Source: Blastococcus sp. CPCC 205250 (GTDB lineage: Bacteria; Actinomycetota; Actinomycetes; Mycobacteriales; Geodermatophilaceae). Taken from it: 64,000 nucleotides of DNA. The position numbers were made by a program, and so were the translations under genes. The notes beneath the pieces were generated by a model that ran no database searches, was not told the DNA's origin, and was given only the letters and a program-made list of their open reading frames with translations. The stretch lies in the NCBI RefSeq assembly GCF_019799925.1, contig NZ_JABGCG010000009.1:62001-126000 (forward strand). Direction: 5' to 3'. Positions 16,377 through 22,292 of the stretch are shown here, in pieces. Position 1 is the stretch's first letter. Every line of letters starts with the position of its first letter.

Positions 16377-17035
16377 GCGAGCCGGAGGAGCCGCTGCGGG
16401 TGATGGTCGTCGACGACCACCCGGTCTACCGCGACGGCCTGGCCGTGCTGCTGGGCTCGGTGCCCGGACTGGCCGTGGTCGGCACCGCCGCCGACGGCGC
16501 CGAGGCGGTGGCCCTGGCCCTGGAGGAACAGCCCGACGTCGTTGTCATGGACGTGCAGATGCCCGTGCTGGACGGCATCGAGGCGACCCGGCGGATCACC
16601 GCCGAGAGCCCGTCGGTCGGCGTCGTCGTCCTGACGATGAGCGAGGACGACGGCACGGTTTTCGCCGCCGTCCGCGCCGGCGCCCGCGGCTATCTGCTCA
16701 AGGGCGCCGACCAGGAGGAGGTCGTGCGGGCGATCACCACCGTCGCGGCCGGAGGCGCCGTCTTCGGCGCGGCCCTGGCCCGGCGGATCGCCGAGTTCTT
16801 CGCCGCCGCCGCGCGCCCCGGCGGGCCCGACACCGCCTTCCCCCAGCTGACCGCCCGTGAGCGCGAGGTGCTCGACCTCGTGGCCGCCGGCCGCTCCAAC
16901 GGCCAGATCGCCTCGGCGCTGTTCCTCTCCCCCAAGACCGTGCGCAACAACGTGTCCAACGTGCTGACGAAGCTGCAGGTCACCGACCGGGCGCAGGCCA
17001 TCGTGCGGGCCCGGGAGGCCGGCCTCGGGCGGTGA
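16373..17035 (+). CDS. LuxR/NarL-family response regulator
   Basis: DNA-binding response regulator of 220 residues. The receiver domain (about 9-125) has the acidic pair VVDDHPVYRDGL, phosphorylation site Asp60 in VVMDVQMPVLDG, and the conserved lysine in GYLLKGA. The LuxR helix-turn-helix (about 155-215) reads LTAREREVLDLVAAGRSNGQ and then KTVRNNVSNVLTKLQV. The GTG start has GAGGAGGAG just upstream and overlaps the kinase gene by four bases. Targets are unknown; the GGGACA repeats upstream of the kinase gene are candidates for autoregulation. Confidence 0.93.
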   Translation: MSEPEEPLRVMVVDDHPVYRDGLAVLLGSVPGLAVVGTAADGAEAVALALEEQPDVVVMDVQMPVLDGIEATRRITAESPSVGVVVLTMSEDDGTVFAAVRAGARGYLLKGADQEEVVRAITTVAAGGAVFGAALARRIAEFFAAAARPGGPDTAFPQLTAREREVLDLVAAGRSNGQIASALFLSPKTVRNNVSNVLTKLQVTDRAQAIVRAREAGLGR

Positions 17036-17067
17036 CCGGGAGGCCCCTGCGGGTGGCGCGGCCGCCG

Positions 17068-17082
17068 TACCGTGGAGGCATG
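17068..17082 (+). promoter_or_regulatory. TANNNT promoter directly before msrB
   Basis: TACCGT (17068-17073), six bases, then ATG 17080. The six bases GGAGGC could also serve as a ribosome site on a longer message. Confidence 0.5.
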
Positions 17083-17502
17083 ACGACGTCCGCCGGACAG
17101 CAGCCGAAGGTCACCAAGAGCGACGCCGAGTGGCGCGCGCAGCTCTCCCCCGAGGAGTACGCGGTGCTGCGCCAGGCCGGCACCGAGCGGGCGTGGACCG
17201 GCGAGTACGTCGACACCAAGACCGTCGGCACCTACACCTGCCGGGCCTGCGGCGCGGACCTGTTCACCTCGGAGGCCAAGTTCGACAGCCACTGCGGGTG
17301 GCCGTCGTTCTACGAGCCGACCGCCGCCGACAACGTCGTCCTCCGCGAGGACCGCAGCTACGGGATGCTGCGCACCGAGGTCCTCTGCGGCACCTGCCAC
17401 AGCCACCTCGGGCACCTGTTCGCCGACGCCCCGCAGACCCCGACCGGCGACCGGTACTGCATCAACTCGGTCAGCGTCAGGCTGCGCCCCGCCGCGGGCT
17501 GA
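17080..17502 (+). CDS. msrB: Peptide-methionine (R)-S-oxide reductase
   Basis: Repairs methionine-R-sulfoxide in proteins, using thioredoxin. The 140-residue protein has the complete MsrB fold: zinc ligands CRAC and CGTC, the HCGWPSFYEP motif, and catalytic Cys127 in DRYCINSVSV. ATG 17080 is chosen for its position after TACCGT and GGAGGC; the frame is open further upstream. A second, cysteine-poor copy follows 61 bases after the stop, and hemQ lies convergent beyond it. In mycobacteria msrB also neighbours hemQ (remembered Rv2674/Rv2676c). Confidence 0.95.
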   Translation: MTTSAGQQPKVTKSDAEWRAQLSPEEYAVLRQAGTERAWTGEYVDTKTVGTYTCRACGADLFTSEAKFDSHCGWPSFYEPTAADNVVLREDRSYGMLRTEVLCGTCHSHLGHLFADAPQTPTGDRYCINSVSVRLRPAAG

Positions 17503-17550
17503 CCTCCCGACGCGCCCCGCCGCCTCCCTCCTGACCAGCGGCGGGGCGCC

Positions 17551-17566
17551 TACGGTGTCGCCCGTG
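17551..17566 (+). promoter_or_regulatory. TANNNT promoter before the second msrB-like gene
   Basis: TACGGT (17551-17556), seven bases, then GTG 17564. This supports an independent, leaderless transcript and decides between GTG 17555 and GTG 17564. Confidence 0.5.
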
Positions 17567-17977
17567 CAGCCCGACGAGGACGAGCCGACGGTCGTCAAGA
17601 GCGACGACGAGTGGCGTGCCCAGCTGAGCAACCGCGAGTTCGCGGTGCTGCGCCGTGGCGGCACCGAGCGGCCGTGGTCCGGTGAGTACGTGGACACCAA
17701 GGTCGGCGGCGCGTACCACTGCCGTGGCTGCGGCCTCGAGGTGTTCCGGTCGCGGACCAAGATCGAGTCGACGTCGGGCTGGGCGTCGTTCTACGCGCCG
17801 AGCAGCGCGGCCAACGTGCAGCTGCGGCCGGACCTGACCGGGAAGTTCCCGCGCATCGCCGTGCGCTGCGCGGGCTGCCACGGGCACCTCGGGCACGTCT
17901 TCGACGACGCCCCGCAGACCCCCACCGGCGACCGCTACAGCATCAACTCCGCCGCCGTCCGCTTCCTCCCGGGCTGA
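17564..17977 (+). CDS. MsrB-fold paralogue lacking the catalytic cysteine
   Basis: Protein of about 137 residues clearly homologous to the msrB product upstream (shared WRAQLS, GTER, GEYVDTK, DAPQTPTGDRY). The zinc cysteines are kept (CRGC, CAGC). The catalytic cysteine of DRYCINS is replaced by serine (DRYSINS; codon AGC at 17939-17941), and the second cysteine motif HCGWPSFY is changed to STSGWASFY. It should not perform classical sulfoxide reduction. It could bind oxidised methionine as a sensor or chaperone, or do another reaction. The frame is intact and conservation outside the active site is high, so it is not an obvious pseudogene. Confidence 0.85.
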   Translation: MQPDEDEPTVVKSDDEWRAQLSNREFAVLRRGGTERPWSGEYVDTKVGGAYHCRGCGLEVFRSRTKIESTSGWASFYAPSSAANVQLRPDLTGKFPRIAVRCAGCHGHLGHVFDDAPQTPTGDRYSINSAAVRFLPG

Positions 17978-17990
17978 GCACGTCGTCGGC

Positions 17991-18035
17991 CTCCGCTCGG
18001 AGCGGCCCCCTCGCAGGGGCCCGCTCCGAGCGGAG
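17991..18035. terminator. Bidirectional hairpin between the msrB-like gene and hemQ
   Basis: CTCCGCTCGGAGCGG (17991-18005) pairs perfectly with CCGCTCCGAGCGGAG (18021-18035), with CCCC/GGGG extending the stem inside. It serves converging genes. The bases from 18036 to the hemQ stop complete a member of the GGACCCC hairpin family. Confidence 0.8.
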
Positions 18036-18050
18036 CGAGGGGGTCCTCCG

Positions 18051-18767
18051 TCAGGCCAGGTCGCTGACCAGCTCGGCGACGGACTTGCGGACGCCGGTGT
18101 AGAACGGCACCTCCTCGCGCACGTGCCGGCGGGCACGGCTGGCGCGCAGGTCGCGCATGAGGTCGACGATGCGGTGCAGCTCGTCGGCCTCGAAGGCGAG
18201 CATCCACTCGTAGTCGCCGAGGGCGAACGCGGCGACGGTGTTGGCCCGGACGTCGGGGTAGGGACGGGCCTGCATGCCGTGCTCCTTGAGCATGTCCCGC
18301 CGCTCCTCGTCGGGCAGCAGGTACCACTCGTAGGACCGCACGAACGGGTAGACGCAGACGAACCGGCGGGCCTCCTCGTCGGCGAGGAACGCCGGGATGT
18401 GGCTGCGGTTGAACTCGGCCGGGCGGTGCAGCGCGAACTGCGACCAGACGGGCTCGAGCTGCCGGCCCAGCGCGGTGCGGCGCAGCCGGGTGTAGGCCTC
18501 CTGCAGCACCTCGGCCGACGGGGCGTGCCACCAGACCATGAGGTCGGCGTCTGCCCGGAAGCCGGCGACGTCGTAGGTGCCGCGGACGACGACGTCCTTG
18601 CCGGCGAGCTCGTCGAACAGCCCCTGCACCTCGTCGGCCAGCGTGGTGCGCTGCTCGTCGACGAGCGGGCCGGTCAGCCGGAAGACCGACCACATCGTGT
18701 AGCGGATCGTGGCGTTGAGCTCGTTGGCCCGCTTGCCGATGCTCTTCTGCTCGGTCTGCTCGCTCAT
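18051..18767 (-). CDS. hemQ: Coproheme decarboxylase
   Basis: Converts coproheme to haem b, the last step of the coproporphyrin-dependent pathway; chlorite-dismutase superfamily. The 238-residue protein has RYTMWSVF near the N terminus, the DLMVWWHAPS strand, and VYPFVRSYEWYLLPDEERRD with the tyrosine (YPF) that reacts with the propionates, then ANTVAAFALGDYEWMLAFE. Its partners hemE and hemY lie about 9 kb away on the same strand rather than adjacent. A GACAAT six bases before the ATG may be a -10 element; GGGGAC there may also act as a ribosome site. Confidence 0.93.
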   Translation of the reverse strand: MSEQTEQKSIGKRANELNATIRYTMWSVFRLTGPLVDEQRTTLADEVQGLFDELAGKDVVVRGTYDVAGFRADADLMVWWHAPSAEVLQEAYTRLRRTALGRQLEPVWSQFALHRPAEFNRSHIPAFLADEEARRFVCVYPFVRSYEWYLLPDEERRDMLKEHGMQARPYPDVRANTVAAFALGDYEWMLAFEADELHRIVDLMRDLRASRARRHVREEVPFYTGVRKSVAELVSDLA

Positions 18768-18875
18768 GTCCCCATTGTCTCCCGCTCCGGTCGGCTGCCG
18801 TCCTCGGCCCCGGAGACGGCTCGTCCCCCCGGAGGAGGTCCGGGGGGACGACGAGGGGGTCGGTCGGCCGCGGTG

Positions 18876-19043
18876 TCAGGCGGCGGGTGCGGTCCGCTGC
18901 GACGGCCCGGCCGCGGCGTCCCGGTGGACGTCGCGGCACTCACCGCAGGCGGCCATCCAGACACGGTGCCGCAGGCACCGGGCGGGCCGATGGGTCGGAG
19001 GGAGGATCTGGACGGAGGAGTCGTGGTCGTGGCGGGTGCTCAC
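18876..19043 (-). CDS. Small CxxC-containing protein, 55 residues
   Basis: Frame from GTG 19043: (V)STRHDHDSSVQILPPTHRPA, then a core CLRHRVWMAACGECRDVHRD, ending RTAPAA. The C-x-RHRVW-x-AAC-x-x-C-x-x-x-H arrangement resembles small actinobacterial proteins with a probable zinc site; this is recalled, not searched. The GTG follows GGGAGGAGG at short spacing. It is one of the genes lying between hemQ and hemY. Confidence 0.55.
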   Translation of the reverse strand: MSTRHDHDSSVQILPPTHRPARCLRHRVWMAACGECRDVHRDAAAGPSQRTAPAA

Positions 19044-19129
19044 CCTCCTCCCAACAGCGCCCGGCGCCGTGCGATGCCGCAGCGCCGCCGTGTGCCGGGA
19101 CACCCCGCTCCGCCGCCTCCCGGCGCCCG

Positions 19130-20101
19130 TCAGCCGGGGACGACGGCGAGCGGACGGCGGTTGCGCCCCGGCAGGCACGCCAGCGCGGCCAACGTCAGCG
19201 CCACGGCGTCCTCGAGCAGGGCCGCCTGCACGTCGGGCACCCGGCCGCTCGCCCAGCGCCGCCAGGCGAGCCCGCCGAAGGAGCCCACCAGCGCGCCGGC
19301 GGTCGCCGCGACCGCCGGCAGCGCGGCGTTGGCACGCTCCCGCTCCGACAGCCGGGTCGCCCCGGCCGCGGCGCCCGCCAGGCGCGGGACCAGGCCCGAC
19401 GGCGACGTGCGGTCGGGGGCGGCCGGCGACTTGTCGGCCACCAGCTCGCCGACGAGCCCGGCCGCCCCGAGCACGCGGGCCGGCCTCGAGCTGGTGCCCG
19501 GCCGGCCCGGCTTCGTGGGGGCGGTCAGCGCGGGTGCGGCGAAGCCGAGCGAGCTGCGGCTGCCCGTCGCGACGCCGAGCAGCGCCGACCGGAGGGCGAG
19601 CGCACGCCCCGCGGAGCGGCGCGGCTCCCCCCGCTCGCGGTCGGTGGGCACCGCCTGCAGCACCGCCTGCACCCCGGCGCCGAAGGCCAGGTGGGAGACC
19701 ACGTCGGTCGTCCAGCCGGCGGCGCCCCAGGCACGGGGGTCGCTGACGCCGAGCGCGGCCAGCGGGACGTCGGTGGCCGCCATCGACGTCGCCCCGGTGA
19801 GCACCGCACCGACCACCGGGGGGAACCGCATCCCCGCCGAGCGGGCGACGCTGGCCAGCACGCCCGTGGCCAGGCCGTTGCCGATGCCGGCCAGCGAGGC
19901 CAGGGCGGTGCGCCGGCTGTCCCGCTGGGCACCGCGACCGGGGAGGTCGACGCCGGCCCGGTCGGCGACGGCGTCCACCAGCCGGTCGGGGTCCGAGCTG
20001 GCCGGACGACCGCGCAGGGCCATGTCGAGGTAGGAGACGGCGTTGAGGACGGTGGTGCCGGCCGCTCCCGCGGCCAGCCCCCGTGCGAGGGTCCCGGGCA
20101 C
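19130..20101 (-). CDS. Membrane-associated hypothetical protein
   Basis: Frame of about 323 residues, rich in Ala and Gly, with hydrophobic stretches such as GLAAGAAGTTVLNAVSYLDM, LAGIGNGLATGVLASVA, VVGAVLTGATSMAA and ALPAVAATAGALVGSFGGLA. No family is recognised. The frame is open to GTG 20191, but that start lies inside the hairpin that follows the upstream gene, so the start is placed at GTG 20101, six bases after a CAGGGT (-10-like). GTG 20125 is an alternative. Confidence 0.6.
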   Translation of the reverse strand: MPGTLARGLAAGAAGTTVLNAVSYLDMALRGRPASSDPDRLVDAVADRAGVDLPGRGAQRDSRRTALASLAGIGNGLATGVLASVARSAGMRFPPVVGAVLTGATSMAATDVPLAALGVSDPRAWGAAGWTTDVVSHLAFGAGVQAVLQAVPTDRERGEPRRSAGRALALRSALLGVATGSRSSLGFAAPALTAPTKPGRPGTSSRPARVLGAAGLVGELVADKSPAAPDRTSPSGLVPRLAGAAAGATRLSERERANAALPAVAATAGALVGSFGGLAWRRWASGRVPDVQAALLEDAVALTLAALACLPGRNRRPLAVVPG

Positions 20102-20156
20102 CCCACGACCCTGTCTGGCGGGCACGGGTGCGGCAAGCCGGCGGGATCCGCACGGC

Positions 20157-20189
20157 GCCCGGGACGCCCCGCCGGCGGGCGTCCCGGGC
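20157..20189 (-). terminator. Perfect hairpin after the YceI-cupredoxin gene
   Basis: GCCCGGGACGCCC (20157-20169) pairs with GGGCGTCCCGGGC (20177-20189), loop of seven, 14 bases after the stop at 20204. Confidence 0.75.
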
Positions 20190-20203
20190 ACCGTGTCGCG
20201 CGG

Positions 20204-21580
20204 TCAGGTGACGGTGAGCGGCGTGATCATCCCGAGCACGACGTGCGGCGGGGCGGTCTCGCCCGACGAGATCGGGCAGATGAGCAGGTAGCTGCCCGGC
20301 GCGAGGTCCAGGGTGATCCCGCCCAGGGCGTCCGGTGCCGCAAAGGCGGCACCGAGGACCTCGAGGCGGCCGAAGCTCGCCTCGGGGTCGGCGAGGAACT
20401 CCTCGGGCGTGATCGCCTGCCCGTCGGCCGGCCGCGTCACGAGCATGACGTGCTCCTCGTCGTGGCCCGACGCGTTCGTCATGAGGAAGGTGGTCTCCCC
20501 GGCGGGCACCGTCGGAGGGACCCCCTCGAAGGCGTGGTCGACGGCGGTGACGGCCACGGTGGTGAAGCCACAGGCCTCGGCCACCGCCTGCTCGATGCCC
20601 GCCAGCGCCGCGAAGGCCGCCGGATCCTCGAAGACGGAGCCGTCGCCCTGGGCGAGCCGGGCCTGCAGCCGCACCAGGGAGGCCGCGTCGTCGGCCGCCG
20701 CCGGCGGGGCGTTGTCGGCGATCACCCGGACCGGCCCGGCCACCTGCTCGCCGAACGCCGCGACCTGCTCCGGGGACGGCGCCTCCTCCCCCTGGGGGGC
20801 GAGCGCGTCGAAGTCGACGACGCCCTGGCAGAAGGCGTCGACGTCGCCACCGGCCGCCGACGACGAGCCGCCGGCGCCCCTCCCCGAGGCGGCGTCGCCG
20901 GGGTCGTCGGAGGACCCGCACCCCGCGAGGAGGACGGCGGTGGCCAGCGCCCCGGCACCGAGGACCCGGGACGGTCCGGCCCGGCGCCGCGGCGGAGCGT
21001 CGGCCCGCCCCGCGACGGACGTCGCCGTCCCGGTCCCCTGCTCCTCCGGTCCGGACCCCGCCGGGATCAGCCAGGCGTCGACCGTGATGCCCACCCGCCG
21101 GCCGATCAGCACGGCGGGGGCACGGATCCCCACGTCGGCGCGGTCGAGGACCGCCGTGGCCCGCACCCGCACCCAGCCCCCGGCCGGGCCCGCGCTCTCG
21201 ACCCGGCCGGTGACCGGCAGGTGCACGCGGGTCCCGCGGACCGACAGCGTCCCCTCGGCGGTCCGCCCGCCGTCGCCGGCCGGGGTGAACCGGTCGGCCG
21301 ACCACGTCATCACGGGGTGGCGGTCGACGTCGAGGAAGCGGGGCCCGCGCAGGTCGGCGTCCCGCCGGGCGATGTCGGTGGCGACTCCTCGGAGGTCGAT
21401 ATCGACGCGCGCCCGCACGGGGGTGCCCGTCGCGTCGACGACGACGTCGCCCCAGCTGCACGGCAGGGTGCCGTGCACGGAGCGGCCCAGATTGGCGACG
21501 GCGAAGCCGACACGCGTCCGGGAGGTGGAGACCGACCACGTGCCGGCCGCCACCGGGACCTCGCCGACCCGGGCGGTCAC
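20204..21580 (-). CDS. YceI-domain protein fused to a lipobox and a cupredoxin-like domain
   Basis: One frame of 458 residues with no internal stop. Residues about 8-172 match the YceI lipid-binding barrel (AAGTWSVSTSRTRVGFAVAN, FLDVDRHPVMTWSADRF, GITVDAWL). Residues 205-221 form a signal-like segment VLGAGALATAVLLAGC with a lipobox ending at Cys221, preceded by RRRAGPSR. The C-terminal domain has cupredoxin copper ligands: His in GHDEEHVML, Cys in LLICPISS, then His and Met in HVVLGM. No ATG, GTG or TTG in frame lies shortly before the lipobox, so two separate genes in one frame are unlikely. Its GTG overlaps the stop of the upstream gene (GTGA). It may be a copper or electron carrier; the topology is puzzling. 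Confidence 0.75.
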   Translation of the reverse strand: MTARVGEVPVAAGTWSVSTSRTRVGFAVANLGRSVHGTLPCSWGDVVVDATGTPVRARVDIDLRGVATDIARRDADLRGPRFLDVDRHPVMTWSADRFTPAGDGGRTAEGTLSVRGTRVHLPVTGRVESAGPAGGWVRVRATAVLDRADVGIRAPAVLIGRRVGITVDAWLIPAGSGPEEQGTGTATSVAGRADAPPRRRAGPSRVLGAGALATAVLLAGCGSSDDPGDAASGRGAGGSSSAAGGDVDAFCQGVVDFDALAPQGEEAPSPEQVAAFGEQVAGPVRVIADNAPPAAADDAASLVRLQARLAQGDGSVFEDPAAFAALAGIEQAVAEACGFTTVAVTAVDHAFEGVPPTVPAGETTFLMTNASGHDEEHVMLVTRPADGQAITPEEFLADPEASFGRLEVLGAAFAAPDALGGITLDLAPGSYLLICPISSGETAPPHVVLGMITPLTVT

Positions 21581-22116
21581 GACCGGACCGCCGTCGGCAG
21601 CTGGGCGGAGAGCACCCGGACCAGGTCCACGCGCTCGGCACCCGGCAGCAGTGCGGGGTCCTCGTCCGGGAGCAGCGCGGTCGCCATGATCGTGCGCTGC
21701 ACCTCGTCGTGCGTCTCCCGGTCCGTCGCCAGCCCGACGACGACGACGCGGTGGTCGTCGGTGCGCAGCGCCAGCACCTCGACGATGCCCCCGATCTCCC
21801 GGACGGCGGGCCAGATCCGGTCGCGTCCGGCGTGCTCGGCGGCGTCGGCGCGCGCGCGGTCGCCGTCCCCGTTCAGCCACGTCACCTGGGCGAACATCGG
21901 CCGCCGCCCGGCGGCCCGGCCGCGGAAGACGTCCGACACCCGGTAGACCCGCCCGCCGGCCCGGGCGGCGGAGTCCGGGTCGGGCCAGAGGGTGACGACG
22001 GTGGTCCCGGCGTGGTCGGGGGCGGCGAGGACGACGGTGCCCGCCGGGTCGGCGCCGGTACCCCGTGCCGTCCGGGCGTCGGTCCCTGCGCCGGACGAGT
22101 GGATGGTCGCGTACAT
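21577..22116 (-). CDS. Hypothetical protein, 179 residues
   Basis: The frame from ATG 22116 (ribosome site GGGAGGGG) encodes MYATIHSSGAGTDARTARGT and ends VLSAQLPTAVRS. It contains VVTLWPDPDSAARAGGRVYR, VFRGRAAGRRPMFAQVTWLN and VEVLALRTDDHRVVVVGLAT, alternating beta strands that would fit a ferredoxin-like or antibiotic-monooxygenase-like fold, but no family is recognised. It overlaps the YceI-fusion gene by GTGA, and is divergent from the large LuxR gene. Confidence 0.6.
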   Translation of the reverse strand: MYATIHSSGAGTDARTARGTGADPAGTVVLAAPDHAGTTVVTLWPDPDSAARAGGRVYRVSDVFRGRAAGRRPMFAQVTWLNGDGDRARADAAEHAGRDRIWPAVREIGGIVEVLALRTDDHRVVVVGLATDRETHDEVQRTIMATALLPDEDPALLPGAERVDLVRVLSAQLPTAVRS

Positions 22117-22183
22117 GGGATCCCCTCCCGAGCGGGGACCGGCGGCTCCGGTCCCGTCGCGGCCGACCATCCGGCGGCAGCGG

Positions 22184-22212
22184 GCACGGGACATCCGTGG
22201 GACCACGGGACC
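22184..22212. promoter_or_regulatory. CACGGGAC repeats and an inverted repeat before the LuxR gene
   Basis: GCACGGGACA (22184-22193) and CCACGGGACC (22203-22212) flank an inverted repeat CCGTGG-GA-CCACGG (22195-22208). The first word is identical to one in front of the histidine kinase gene. Candidate operator in the divergent intergenic region. Confidence 0.4.
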
Positions 22213-22276
22213 TCGGTACGGAGATCCCGGGCGCATCGCGGCGGGAGATCGGTGCCCACGGGGCCCGCCGCGCGCG

Positions 22277-22292
22277 GATACTGCCCGCCGTG
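22277..22292 (+). promoter_or_regulatory. Probable leaderless promoter of the LuxR gene
   Basis: GATACT (22277-22282) lies seven bases before GTG 22290. It deviates from TANNNT at the first position, so this one is weaker. Confidence 0.35.

Noticed and set aside
18876..21641. Minus-strand frame of 921 codons spanning several genes
   Set aside because: Most of it is an out-of-frame reading of the YceI-fusion and membrane-protein genes; only its last 55 codons look like a real small gene.
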